Assembly (NCBI GenBank): GCA_020636355.1
Contig: JACJYB010000001.1
Coordinates: 372,001 to 436,000 of the forward strand
Direction: 5' to 3'
Origin: Lewinellaceae bacterium
Lineage (GTDB): Bacteria; Bacteroidota; Bacteroidia; Chitinophagales; Saprospiraceae
DNA: 64,000 nt
This document shows positions 16,318 through 25,730 of the stretch, piece after piece. The position numbers and the translations under genes were made by a program. Below the pieces are notes generated by a model. That model made no database searches. It was not told the DNA's origin and saw nothing but the letters and a program-made list of their open reading frames with translations. Numbering within the stretch: the stretch's first letter is position 1; each line of letters starts with the position of its first letter.

Positions 16318-18271
16318 TCAGGTATCCGACTTGGCAAACGCTTCAATTTCCCGGATAAATGGGAACAAACTGAAGTAGTACATTTCTTCCTTCTTAATCC
16401 ATTCGGCAGCCTTGGTTTTTCACCGAGCGACCAATAAATGCTGGCAATAAAAGCTGGGGAAATGTATTGTTTTTGAGCAAGTTTTAAGTGGATGTCAAGG
16501 ATCTCACGGGCTTTAGCTTCCTGGCCTAATTGACCATAGCAATAACCATAGATCCAGTTAGTCTTGCCCACGGTGCGTTCTTCCAACACGCTGATCGCTT
16601 TTTGGTAATCACCCAGGACCACATAATAGACGGCATATTGCCAAAGTATGGTATTGTCTCCCGGATATCTTTTAACGAAGCCTCAAACTCACTGAGAGCC
16701 TCGCTATAATGGTTGGCGTCACGCAAAACGCGTGCTTTGGACATAAAAAGCAGCGGCGAGAAGGGATTTAGTTGCTTGGCTTTGTCCGAGCTTTCTATAG
16801 CCAGATCGTATTTACCAAGCATGAGTTCGACATGCGCCAAATTAAAGTGCGCCAAATCGAGATAGGGGTTGTATTCTACCGCCTTTAGCATGGAGGATTC
16901 TGCTGCGGAAAATTCTTTTTATAAGCTTGTACGATTCCTTTGGCCAGCTGAGCTTCTGCCAGATAGGGATCAAGAGTGATTGCCGTTTGGGCAAGTTCAT
17001 CGGCTTCATCGATGATCTGCTGAACAGGCATCAGGGCCCAGCCGGCATACATGCAGATGACTTCGGACAAGCCGGCGTATGCCTGGGCATAGTTCGGGTC
17101 CTCTTTAAGCGCATTGCGGAAATAGTCCATTGCCTGATCCAGATCTTCTCTGGAACTGCTTTTGATGGTAAAGTATTTACCCATGAGATAATTTTGGTAG
17201 GCAGCGAAACTAGTGGTAGGCAGGGTATTTAACCGTTGATCCTCCTGCGGACTCAGGGAAGGTTTGATTTTGCGACAACAATTTGGGCTATTTCATTTTG
17301 CAGCTTGGTTAAATCTTTTTCATCCCGGTTTTCATATTTTATAGGGGTGATTACCTTGTCGTTACGTACATCACTCAGCGATAAATCCAATTTAAACCGG
17401 CCGCCGGATCGCCGGATACTTCCCTCCAGTAAATATTGGATGTCCAACTGACCGGCAATATCCGATGCGGGTAAATGTTGCTCTCCAAAGTGTTGGGACG
17501 TTGCCCGGGATTTTACCTCTAAGCCCTGAATAAAAGACAATTGGGACCGGACCTCGTCAGCTATTCCTTCACCCAGGTAATCCTCATTGTTTTCCGGATT
17601 CAAGTTTTTAAAAGGTAGTATCATAATGGACGGCCGCTCAGTAATCATGTCTTTTGAGTAAGAAACTTCCAGGGCTGAATCGCGAAAGCAGCGATGACCA
17701 GTACTAATATGCCCAGGTAGGCAAGTTTTAATTTTGACCATCCTGTCGGTGAGGCCGTTTGAGGTACAGCACTTTTTGGAATGGATCTATGCAATAGAGT
17801 GGCATTGCATTCTCAACATTTTCAGTTGCCGGACACCCATGAAGTTGATGCGTGGGCCAAAATTATTTTTACCAGGTCCCGGATGGTTTCTGAAAAGCAG
17901 ATCGAACCTGCTTTGCCTTCCGACTGAATCCGGGAGGCGATGTTGATCCCGTCACCAAGATATTGTCCGTTTTCAAAAATAATTTCACCCAGATGGATTC
18001 CGATACGTAAGGGAAGGTCGTCTAAAGTGTGCAAACTGGTCTGGATGTCCATGCCGCACTGCACGGCTTCGATAGCACTAGGGAAAATGCTCAGACTGCC
18101 ATCCCCATAATAATTCAGCACCTCGCCACCATGCCTTGGTACCATCGTCTCCAATACCTTTTTATGTCTGGCTACCCGGGTAAGTGCTAAGGGTTCATCA
18201 CGCTGCATGGTAGCCGTGTATCCAACGATATCGGTAAACATAATCGCCGCCAACCGGTGCTGACCTTGCAT
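16318..18271 (-). CDS. Class III adenylate/guanylate cyclase with membrane helix, TolB-like domain and TPR repeats, about five frameshifts
   Basis: Reconstructed from several frames. N-terminal class III cyclase domain (ATG 18271): RLAAIMFTDIVGYTATMQRD with the metal-binding Asp, GGEVLNYYGDGSLSIFPS with the second Asp, LRIGIHLGEI and LGDGINIASRI with the Asn-Arg transition-state pair. Next, in another frame, a membrane helix (LKLAYLGILVLVIAAFAI), then a FlgO/TolB-like domain (SIMILPFKNLNPENNEDYLG, LLEGSIRRSGGRFKLDLSLS), then TPR repeats (ALKEDPNYAQAYAGLSEV, KAVEYNPYLDLAHFNLAHVE). The end (KKEEMYYFSLFPFIREIEAF, TGA at 16318-16320) lies in a frame that the longest open frame misses. Signalling enzyme making cAMP or cGMP; the TPR part, across the membrane from the cyclase, may sense partners. 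This domain order is common in environmental Bacteroidota. Confidence 0.75.
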
Positions 18272-18418
18272 CACGTTTCAATTTATTATTGGCTCCTCAA
18301 AAGGCTGTCCGCAGAATATGCCCTTGCTATATTGGCATTAAATCCCCGATTTGGCAATGATCGTTATCATTAGCTATTTTGATATCAATAAATCGCATAT
18401 GTGATCCGGTATTCTCCG

Positions 18419-19384
18419 TCAGGGTAGGGTGTACTGCTTGAGCCATTGCCAGTGTACTTCTGCGCCATGTAGCCAATGATTGATGCCGTTTGGATAATTG
18501 TGGCCCAGTCCGGCAATGAGCGCCATATTGAATTCCCGGTTGCCACCAGCCTCTATGCTTGGGAACGTGGCGACCTCGACCTTCGTCGTATCACCGGACA
18601 GCGTATAATGATCGGCGTAATCAAAAGTGGCAATTTCGGTGGCCTTGATATCCCGGAAAATGGGTATTTGCTCCAATCCGGTCGCAAATCCGCTCAATGG
18701 CACCGGTTGGGTAAAAAAACGGTCATCTTCATTACCGAGCTGAAAGGATATCGGGAGATTGCGCTTTGGTTCGAAGACGGTGTCTCGTGGTATTCCGGCC
18801 GAACAATGCACCACCGCCGCCAATACGTCACTCATCTCTACGGCACAGCGAAAAGCCATCTGTCCCCCGTTGGAGAAACCGGCCAGGTAAATGCGTTTTT
18901 CATCGACGGCATAGCGGTCTTCCATTTCGGAGATCACCTGACGCAGAAATTTAATGTCATCCAGGGGTTGCTCTCCGGGACAATAGGTGAACGCTCCGGG
19001 ATAAATATTCCATTTCGTTGTATTCAGTACCTCGCCATCTTCGACGATGCAGTGGTGCCAGGAGGAGGGAAATACCGTCAGGATGTTTTCCCGCTCTCCG
19101 ACTTCTTTCCAGCCCGATATATTATAAAATTTTTCGCCATCTCCGCTTGTCCCATGCAGCATGAAGACGACCGGGAGTGACTTTTTACCATCATAACCGG
19201 CAGGTACATGTACATAATACTCCCTGGAATACCCATCCACATTCGTGGTGAATCGGTTTTTACCATATTGTATTTCTGGAGGATTTACCACATTTCGTTG
19301 ACATCCGGTTATACCAATCAGGAGGCTGAGCCCTAAAAACAAGATTAAGCGTGATGCATTTTGCCAAAAAGAAGAAAGCTTCAT
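18419..19384 (-). CDS. Lipoprotein esterase of the PHB-depolymerase/feruloyl esterase (LpqC) family
   Basis: An intact 321-residue alpha/beta hydrolase. The signal peptide ends in a lipobox (LLIGITGC), so it is a probable lipoprotein. The family pattern is clear: YVHVPAGYDGKKSLPVVFMLHG (oxyanion-hole HG), YAVDEKRIYLAGFSNGGQMA with the nucleophile Ser in G-F-S-N-G-G, and a C-terminal GLGHNYPNG with the catalytic His. Relatives hydrolyse polyhydroxybutyrate, feruloyl or acetyl esters on plant polysaccharides. The acyl substrate is unknown. It is intact although the genes on both sides carry frame breaks. No partner gene is evident. Confidence 0.85.
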   Translation of the reverse strand: MKLSSFWQNASRLILFLGLSLLIGITGCQRNVVNPPEIQYGKNRFTTNVDGYSREYYVHVPAGYDGKKSLPVVFMLHGTSGDGEKFYNISGWKEVGERENILTVFPSSWHHCIVEDGEVLNTTKWNIYPGAFTYCPGEQPLDDIKFLRQVISEMEDRYAVDEKRIYLAGFSNGGQMAFRCAVEMSDVLAAVVHCSAGIPRDTVFEPKRNLPISFQLGNEDDRFFTQPVPLSGFATGLEQIPIFRDIKATEIATFDYADHYTLSGDTTKVEVATFPSIEAGGNREFNMALIAGLGHNYPNGINHWLHGAEVHWQWLKQYTLP

Positions 19385-19506
19385 AGCCAGAATTTAGTTT
19401 ATTGCAATGGCCTTTAGACGGTCATAAAGGTAAAAGGATTAAAGTGTGCGATTTATTTTTATCAGCACCTGGAGTCTTGCACGCTCTGCAGAAGTAATGC
19501 CAAAGT

Positions 19507-20014
19507 TTACAACGGTACCGGCTTAAGGTTTATCCCTTCCCGCAAAGCGACCATTTCCCAGTAAAACTCCACGGCCTTCCGCACATTTTTCCGGATGCTC
19601 TCTTCCGATTTTAGATGGGCAATGTAACGTACGATCTCGAGTCGTCTGGACGGAATGATTGCATTAAAACCGCTGCCGCTGCCGGATTTGCTTCTAAGGC
19701 TTCCTTCAACGCGACTGGAATGGGAATGGAACGGTCGGATGGGTCATAAGTCACTGTAAGTAAGAGAGTTTCTCCGATTCGCTGAGGAGACTTAGCGAGC
19801 ATGGACGTATTAATATAGAGGCGCCAGGCACCGCCGTATTTTACGAGGGTCTGGAGGTAGGGATTTCCATTGACGGTCCCCGAACCGGAATCGGGCTGCG
19901 ATCTTTACCGGCAAGGCGGAAGATTTCCTCGAGAATCTCGGAAGGAACGAAGACAAAGGGGTTGATCCCGATGATCTCCAGGGTAGCTTCAAACCGGAAC
20001 ATGGCGAAATCCAT
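19507..20014 (-). CDS. YdeI/OmpD-associated family protein with DUF1905 domain, two frameshifts
   Basis: About 170 residues read through two single-base losses (near 19877 and 19665). The N-terminal DUF1905 beta-barrel-like domain reads MFRFEATLEIIGINPFVFVP and, after the first break, NPYLQTLVKYGGAWRLYIN. The C-terminal YdeI (OmdA) helix pair reads IPSRRLEIVRYIAHLKSEES and IRKNVRKAVEFYWEMV. Stop TAA at 19507-19509. The first Met (20014) abuts the stop of the upstream gene as TGAATG; a second Met at 20002 (MFRFEA) is the conventional family start. Function unknown; some relatives are linked to cationic-peptide resistance. Confidence 0.7.
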
Positions 20015-20510
20015 TCAATGTAGGCTGATCACCCGGGTGATTTTCCATCCATCAGAATTATGTTTCCAAATGACCGTAAAACGACCTGCATGAGATTCTG
20101 TTCCGGGTGGGTTCTGGTTATTATGGAATTTGTGGAATCCATATTCGATGGCTCCATAACCCGGTATGGGATAAACTTCGATACTCCCGGAACCAACTCC
20201 CGGGTTACCTTTCCACAGATATTTCTCTTGGTCCCTCCACCACTTCCGTCTTTGAAGTGGAAAGGCCGCCCTGATCATGATAGAACTCCAGATCCTCAGC
20301 ATAGAAGGACGCATATTTGTCCAGGTTTTGTGCACAAGTGTTGTACGCACCGAAGAATTCCTGATCTAGTTTGACGATGGTGTCATAAAGCGCCGGATCA
20401 TCCGGAAGGTAATTTTTAGTCAGTTGGTAGACCATGGATTTTCCTCCGGAACAGGAATACATCATGCTGCCAAATACCAGAAAGATCAGAGTTTGTTTAA
20501 CGTACTTCAT
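20015..20510 (-). CDS. DUF4440/SnoaL-like lipoprotein, two frameshifts
   Basis: About 165 residues, ATG at 20510. A signal peptide (MKYVKQTLIFLVFGSMMYSC) ends in a lipobox-like MYSC. The mature part is a SnoaL/NTF2-like fold: VKLDQEFFGAYNTCAQNLDK, YASFYAEDLEFYHDQGGLS, then ICGKVTRELVPG in a second frame, and SIEVYPIPGYGAIEYGFHKF and GRFTVIWKHNSDGWKITRVI in a third. Two lost bases near 20237 and 20187 explain the three frames. DUF4440 proteins are predicted small-molecule binders or isomerase-like; no substrate is known. It lies 35 bases after the DUF2207 gene and its stop touches the next start, so it is likely in one transcript with LemA and DUF2207. Confidence 0.7.
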
Positions 20511-20545
20511 TTTACCAGGTATTGCGAATTCGAATTCAGAAAGGC

Positions 20546-22264
20546 TTACCATCCACCGACGCCGCCACCGCCGCCGCCACCGCCGGAAAAACCACCGCCC
20601 CCACTACCGCTGCCTGAATCGGAAGGCTTGGTTGCCGCACTGGCTACGCTTTGCGAAAAATCCTGTCCGAAGTGATTGGCAAAATAGATGGTGTTTGGGC
20701 TGTTATTCCATTGCGGATGATAATTGGCCTGTTCGAGGATGGTTTTAAACTTCTCTGACCAGGAGTGCTCCACGCCAAGTGCAAAAGCATAAGGCAGGCA
20801 TGCCTCAAAATGGTCGGGTGTCATGTCGGGAGGATTTAGCAAACGTAAGCGGTCTTTTTCAGCTAATTCCAGATACATTTTAAATCCATCGATGCGAGAC
20901 TGAAGCTCCAGCTTCTGCGGAGTCGGCTTTTTTATCAGATACCCGTAGATAAAGAGTACAATGAATGAAATTACCGTAAAAGCGACCAATGCAATAATAT
21001 TGGCTATGGTCGCATAGGCGCTGCTGATCAGCAGGACTAACCCCAATCCGAAAATAAGAATCGTAGACAGGATCGGGATGGCCAGAAATTTCAGGTTGTT
21101 GCCTTCCCGGATAAACGCCCGGTGCTGGGCATCAATCGACCCCTTGTGACTTAAGAAAGTATCTTCGACAATCGGATTGTATTTGCGCCGGATGCTTATG
21201 CGATCGCCTCCTGCAAATAAATTGCGCAGGATGGTCGCTTCTTCGCCGGGCATTTTACCATCATCATTATGAATTCGAACCAGGTCAAAATGTTTTGATT
21301 TGGAGAAAAATCCGGATTCCTCCACTTCTTCAATCCGCAAATAACCTTTTACCGCCAGATGGATGATGGAAGCCGTAAAACTCTTACTGTCATGTCGTTC
21401 CTTACTGATGTATCCGACGGATGCAGCAGACAATTTATCGGGGGATTCCCACTGCGGATAAGAAGCCGGCTTGGGCGGATCTTGTCCGTATTTCCACCAG
21501 GTGTATACATAATAAGGCAAAAGGAATACCGAACCCAGGATGATTAAAAGCAAGGTGCCAATCCGGTTCAAAAGGCCAGGCTGGTCGACGACTCCTTTGC
21601 TAAACCCGACGGCAACGGTAAACGATTCGGTTGGGTTTAGGGCACGGGTCAAACGAAAATCCAGGGCAGTCCCGTCATCGCTGAAGGTGTAGTCCTGTTG
21701 TTGCAGGCCATATCCACCGGTATAGGCGGATTGCTGGATAAGCTGCGCGCCCCGCGGTAAATAGATCCGGCAGGATGCTTGTTCCACCGGAAACTGAACA
21801 TCGTTTCCAATGGCATTCCAGTACAGTTCGTCGTAATCCTCAAAGAAGCCGATCTGGTCATTGACTTCATATTGGATCATATAGAGGTAGCGGCCCGGAT
21901 CAAGAAATACATCTTGCTGTCCGAGGTAAAGCGTCAATCCGTTTTCACCCGATTCCGTATGGTAAGGTTCCGGCTTATGGTCCCTTTCGACTTTCAGGAT
22001 TTTGTAGTGCATCCGCATGGAATGCCCGTTGAGATTACGTCTTGGCGGTAAACTTCGGGTTATACCCCGTTTTATGAGATCTCCGTTGACGTAAACGTCG
22101 ATGTATTCCGTCACGAGGATCGACCGATCGGGATGTATGTCAATCTGAACATCGTAGCTGAAAATCTTTTCCGTTTGACTAAAACCGGCTGTTGCGCCTG
22201 AAATGATCAATAAGAATGGGGCGATCATTCGGAGCCACCGGACGGGATATAGCATACGATTCAT
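20546..22264 (-). CDS. DUF2207 membrane protein with glycine-rich C-terminus
   Basis: About 572 residues from the ATG at 22264 (MNRMLYPVRW), chosen because a signal peptide follows directly (MIAPFLLIISGATAGFSQ). Upstream Met codons only add a polar stretch. The first half is the DUF2207 extracytoplasmic domain (FSYDVQIDIHPDRSILVTEY, FFEDYDELYWNAIGNDVQFP). A membrane helix follows (IGTLLLIILGSVFLLPYYVY), then a cytoplasmic region, two more helices near residues 400-440 and a tail rich in Gly and Ser (SGGGGGGGGVGGW). DUF2207 proteins commonly pair with LemA, as here (LemA is upstream, 84 bases away). The role of the pair is not established; envelope stress has been suggested. Confidence 0.85.
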   Translation of the reverse strand: MNRMLYPVRWLRMIAPFLLIISGATAGFSQTEKIFSYDVQIDIHPDRSILVTEYIDVYVNGDLIKRGITRSLPPRRNLNGHSMRMHYKILKVERDHKPEPYHTESGENGLTLYLGQQDVFLDPGRYLYMIQYEVNDQIGFFEDYDELYWNAIGNDVQFPVEQASCRIYLPRGAQLIQQSAYTGGYGLQQQDYTFSDDGTALDFRLTRALNPTESFTVAVGFSKGVVDQPGLLNRIGTLLLIILGSVFLLPYYVYTWWKYGQDPPKPASYPQWESPDKLSAASVGYISKERHDSKSFTASIIHLAVKGYLRIEEVEESGFFSKSKHFDLVRIHNDDGKMPGEEATILRNLFAGGDRISIRRKYNPIVEDTFLSHKGSIDAQHRAFIREGNNLKFLAIPILSTILIFGLGLVLLISSAYATIANIIALVAFTVISFIVLFIYGYLIKKPTPQKLELQSRIDGFKMYLELAEKDRLRLLNPPDMTPDHFEACLPYAFALGVEHSWSEKFKTILEQANYHPQWNNSPNTIYFANHFGQDFSQSVASAATKPSDSGSGSGGGGFSGGGGGGGGVGGW

Positions 22265-22348
22265 TGGAAAGCCTTCCATTGCTGTTGTTTTCAAATGAGG
22301 ATATGAAGCCTCAATAGCTAAATGCAATCAATCGAAAGAAATGGCACC

Positions 22349-22903
22349 TCAAAACTTCACTTGTGGTGTCGCTCTTTCGGTGGGCTCTTCAATTTCAAAA
22401 AACTCGCCCTGCCGGAAATTAAAGGTGTTGGCGATCAGGTTGCTGGGAAAGGATTCAACCATGATGTTGTTTTCCCGTACAGTCGCATTGTAATATCGTC
22501 GCGCTTTTTCCAGGTCGTTCTCGACATTAGATAGCTCCTGCTGCAGCTGGATAAAGGTGGTATTCGCTTTCAGATCCGGATACGATTCACTCAGCGCAAA
22601 TACATTGGCCAATGCAGAATTCAGTTGATTTTCCGCCTGGGTTTGCGCTTTGACGCCATCCGCTTTCAGGGCGCTGTTACGTGCCTGGATCACCTTTTCC
22701 AGGGTACCTTGTTCGTGTTTGGCATATCCTTTTACCGTTTCTACCAGGTTCGGGATCAGATCGTGTCTTTTTTTCAATTGAACATCGATACCACTCCAGC
22801 CTTCTTCCATCATGCTGCGTTTGCGCACGAATTTATTGTACAAGCCTACGGCGTAAAAAACGATGACTACGGCTACAAGAATGAGGACAATTAGTATTCC
22901 CAT
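22349..22903 (-). CDS. lemA: LemA family protein
   Basis: 184 residues. A single N-terminal membrane helix (MGILIVLILVAVVIVFYAVG) is followed by the LemA four-helix domain: YNKFVRKRSMMEEGWSGIDV, LKKRHDLIPNLVETVKGYAK, ENQLNSALANVFALSESYPD, FIQLQQELSNVENDLEKARR, and YYNATVRENNIMVESFPSNL. Typical length for the family. The helical domain lies either in the cytoplasm or the periplasm depending on topology. Family function is unknown. It is the first gene of a probable operon with DUF2207, DUF4440 and YdeI-like genes. The 388 bases upstream (22904-23291) hold no credible gene. Confidence 0.9.
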   Translation of the reverse strand: MGILIVLILVAVVIVFYAVGLYNKFVRKRSMMEEGWSGIDVQLKKRHDLIPNLVETVKGYAKHEQGTLEKVIQARNSALKADGVKAQTQAENQLNSALANVFALSESYPDLKANTTFIQLQQELSNVENDLEKARRYYNATVRENNIMVESFPSNLIANTFNFRQGEFFEIEEPTERATPQVKF

Positions 22904-23076
22904 GATCTGTGGTTTTGATTTTCCACTAAAATACGATTCTTATTGGCTGTCCGCTTGGTTCCTGCCCGGATGTTCGATTAGTTGTTGCTAACAATCGATA
23001 AAATGAGGTCAAGTCGTCTTGATTAACTGTTCAGACTATTGAGCGATCAAGGTGCTAATCTTAACCGCCCGATTAG

Positions 23077-23101
23077 GCGGGAGGCTTGCTCCCTGCTTTT
23101 T
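23077..23101 (+). terminator. Orphan terminator-like hairpin in the 388-base gap 22904-23291
   Basis: GCGGGAG, loop GCTTG, then CTCCC-T-GC (one bulged T) is followed by TTTTT, reading on the plus strand. No gene on the plus strand precedes it in this gap (the genes to the left are on the minus strand). It might end a small RNA or be a chance fold. Apart from this the gap shows no coding signal. Confidence 0.4.
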
Positions 23102-23291
23102 AGAAACCGCCAGATGGTGGAGCCAATATCTTCTCCCTATCCAAAAGGTTTTGGAAAATTCGTTCTGTCCGTAAATGAATATTAATTTAATTCGATTTTG
23201 AGTCACATGATTGCATGACCTCCATGCTTGAAAAGTCCCGAAGGTGGTGGTTAACTTCACAAAATAATTGCCGCAACTTAAATGGAAACCC

Positions 23292-23904
23292 ATGGAAAAA
23301 GTAGATCTGAAAAAAAATTTGCCTCGATCTATTCAGCCAAAAAGGAAAGTTTGAAATCATTGACGTCCCATTGTTACCCTACCTGATCGTTTATGGCCAG
23401 GGTAATCCCAATACGTCGCTGGAATACATCCAGGCCATTGAAGCCCTATATTCAGTTGCATATACCTTGAAATTTTCAATAAAGAAGGGTCCGATGGCCA
23501 CAGATTATGGGGTCATGCCCTGGAAGGCCAGTGGTGGATGGATGACATGAATGAATTTTCCGTCGCAAATAAAGATCACTGGAAGTGGGCAATGATGATC
23601 CTGCAGCCTGATTTTATTACTCCGGAGATGGCAGAGGAAGCCAAGTTGGCGGCCGGGCAGAAGAAAATCTTCCAGCATTGTCCAAGTTGCACCTGGGGCA
23701 CATCGAAGATGGTATGGCGGCCCAGACCTTATACATTGGTCCTTACGCGGATGAAGGACCCACCATACAGGCCTTGCACGCGTTCATTTTTGAACAAGGG
23801 TACCAGTTGCATGGCAGACACCGGGAGATTTATCTCGGCGATCCGCGAAGGAGTGCACCGGATAAATTAAAACCATCATTCGCCAGCCGATGATAAAGGG
23901 TTAG
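23292..23904 (+). CDS. GyrI-like small-molecule-binding domain protein, several frameshifts
   Basis: About 206 residues from the ATG at 23292 (MEKVDLKK) to TAG 23902-23904, in several frames. Conserved pieces are IIDVPLLPYLIVYGQGNPNT, EALYSVAYTLKFSIKKG, LEGQWWMDDMNEF, LHLGHIEDGMAAQTLYIGPY and EQGYQLHGRHREIYLGDPRR. This order (VPxxxYLxxxGxGxP, IxALYxxxYxxKF, LEGxWW, HxGPYxxE, HEIYLxDPRR) is that of GyrI-like/AraC-effector-domain proteins of Bacteroidota, which bind hydrophobic amines or dyes and in some cases hydrolyse electrophiles. At least five single-base losses are needed to join it. Cytoplasmic. Confidence 0.65.
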
Positions 23905-23945
23905 GTAATGGTTGCTAACATTAGCTTTCACTACCTTCGGACCCG

Positions 23946-24705
23946 ATGAAGGATAAAAATGAGAACTTGCCGGAAGAGCAATTGGTCCTCGTGATGGATG
24001 CAGAGGTCACCTCGGCGGATGCGGATCTAATAGGCCGGCTAAGGCCGGGAGCCCTGGAAAACCTTTTCATTCAGTCCGCAATCCGCTCTGCCGATCGGTT
24101 AGGATTTGGATTCACCGGACTACGGGAGCAAAAGCTGTTTTGGGTCCTCAGCCGGATTACGATTGAAATCATGGCTTATCCCCGGTGGCCTGCCGTCCTT
24201 ACCATTGAGACCTGGCCCAAAGACGTGCAGGGATTGCTCTATCTGAGGGATTTTGTGGCAAGGGATGAACGGGGTCAGCCATTTGCCCTGGCGACCTCAG
24301 CCTGGCTGGCTATTGATTTGGAACGGAAAAGACCCACGACGGTTTCCGGACGCTCAGAGGATTATTTTACCAGACTGCGTAATAAATCGGCCCTAATCCA
24401 ACCACCGGAAAAACTCGGCGCCCCCAGGAGCCGCTGCTGGTCAAAGAACTCTCCACCGGCTATTCAGACTATGACCTGAATAAGCACGTTACTGCGACGC
24501 GATACCTGGATTTTATGTGCAATGCATTGCCCTGGACTATTGGCTGGAGCACTATCCACGACACATTTCGATCAATTATCTGCGGGAGACCCTGGCTGGC
24601 GAGCACCTCAGCATGCGATGGAAAGGCGACCAGGGACACTTTGACTTCGCCGGTTACCATGAAAGTACCAATGCGTTGTCTTTCTTGGGTAAACTACAAT
24701 TTTAA
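23946..24705 (+). CDS. Acyl-ACP thioesterase, two frameshifts
   Basis: About 253 residues with a double hotdog arrangement. N-terminal half: GALENLFIQSAIRSADRLGF (central helix), FWVLSRITIEIMAYPRWP, ETWPKDVQGLLYLRDFVARD. In a second frame: LLVKELSTGYSDYDLNKHVT, with the catalytic Asp-x-Asn-x-His element of acyl-ACP thioesterases. In a third: EHYPRHISINYLRETLAGEH and GHFDFAGYHESTNALSFLGK. The family releases fatty acids from acyl carrier protein in the cytoplasm. Two losses, near 24415 and 24525, explain the frames. It is followed after nine bases by a VOC-family gene. Confidence 0.75.
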
Positions 24706-24714
24706 ACCTTTGCT

Positions 24715-25100
24715 ATGCAACAATTGACGATGGTCTCACTGGTGGTGCCGGATTACGATGAAGCCATATCCTATTATACGCAAAAGTTAGATTTCGAATT
24801 GGTTGAAGATACTGATCTGGGCGATGGAAAGCGGTGGGTGGTGGTTGCCCCCAGGGAAGCGCTACCAGGTTGTTGTTGGCCAGGGCTAAAAACGCGCGGG
24901 AAGAGCATGCAATCGGTAATCAAACGGGAGGCAGAGTTTTCTTATTCCTGCATACCAGCGACCTGATGCAAGTTTATCGCCGTTGGCAATCACGGGGCGT
25001 TAAATTTGAAGAAACTCCCCGTGAAGAAGTCTATGGCTTGGTGGTTGTTTTTAGTGATATTTATGGGAATAAGTGGGATCTCATCCAGCCCCGGATTTGA
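24715..25100 (+). CDS. VOC (glyoxalase/bleomycin-resistance) family protein, one frameshift
   Basis: About 129 residues. It starts MQQLTMVSLVVPDYDEAISY and has the paired beta-alpha-beta-beta-beta units of the VOC fold: YTQKLDFELVEDTDLGDGKR, WVVVAP, then in a second frame LLLARAKNAREEHAIGNQTG, VFLFLHTSDLMQVYRRWQSR and PREEVYGLVVVFSDIYGNKW with the conserved D-x-x-G-N-x-W-D-L end. One base is lost near 24867. VOC proteins are metal-dependent lyases, dioxygenases or binding proteins; the reaction is not predictable here. It belongs to a run of small cytoplasmic genes on the plus strand. Confidence 0.8.
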
Positions 25101-25139
25101 TCAAACTTCCGGTCTTTTACCAAAAGCAATATAAAACGG

Positions 25140-25667
25140 ATGGTATTCCGACAAGCAGTTGAAAAGGATGCTTTGGCAATAGCGGACTTGCATGCGAGAA
25201 GCTGGCAGCTTCATTACCGGGGAAGTTTTAGTGACGCATACCTGGATGGACCTGTGCTGAAAGACCGGCAGCGAGTTTGGACTAAAAGAATGATCGACCC
25301 TCCAGGTAATCAATATTGTCTGGTTGCTGAGGTAGCTGATCAGGTCATCGGTTTATTGTGCTTGTATGCCGGCGATCATCCGCTATGGCAGCCTGATCGA
25401 TAATCTCCATGTAGCTCCCGAGTATCAACATTCCGGGGTGGGGAGGCAGTTGATGGAACTCGGACGTACGTGGCTGGCAAAAACACCCCCGGAGTGCCGT
25501 ATTACCTGTGGGTACTTGCTGCTAATGAAAAGGCAATTCGATTTTATGAGCGGATGGGAGGGCAAAAAATAGAGGAAGCCTGGTTGACGAATCCGGATGC
25601 CAGCACAGCACATTGTTACCGATATGGATGGCCGCCGGAACTAATTCCACTGGGTGAAAGCGAATAG
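25140..25667 (+). CDS. GNAT family N-acetyltransferase, about three frameshifts
   Basis: About 176 residues. N-terminal part: FRQAVEKDALAIADLHARSW, LHYRGSFSDAYLDGPVLKDR, YCLVAEVADQVIGLLCLYAG. Acetyl-CoA motif in a second frame: GSLIDNLHVAPEYQHSGVGR, with Q-x-S-G-V-G, and QLMELGRTWLAK. End in a third: YYLWVLAANEKAIRFYERMG. These are all GNAT landmarks; the N-terminal pattern (ADLHxxSWxxxYRGxxSDxYL) is that of a common environmental subgroup. Two lost bases near 25380 and one near 25485 restore one frame. Substrate unknown. Confidence 0.75.
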
Positions 25668-25730
25668 AAATGCATCGCCAAAGGAATAATCCGTAAATTA
25701 CTTGCCGGATAACTTGCTAATTAGAGACTT

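Noticed and set aside
18476..19180. 234-residue open frame on the plus strand
   Set aside because: It lies fully antisense to the intact lipoprotein esterase, has no recognisable domain and no start context; it is a shadow.
23036..23293. 85-residue open frame on the minus strand in the gap before the GyrI-like gene
   Set aside because: No signal peptide, domain or promoter; composition is unlike neighbouring proteins.
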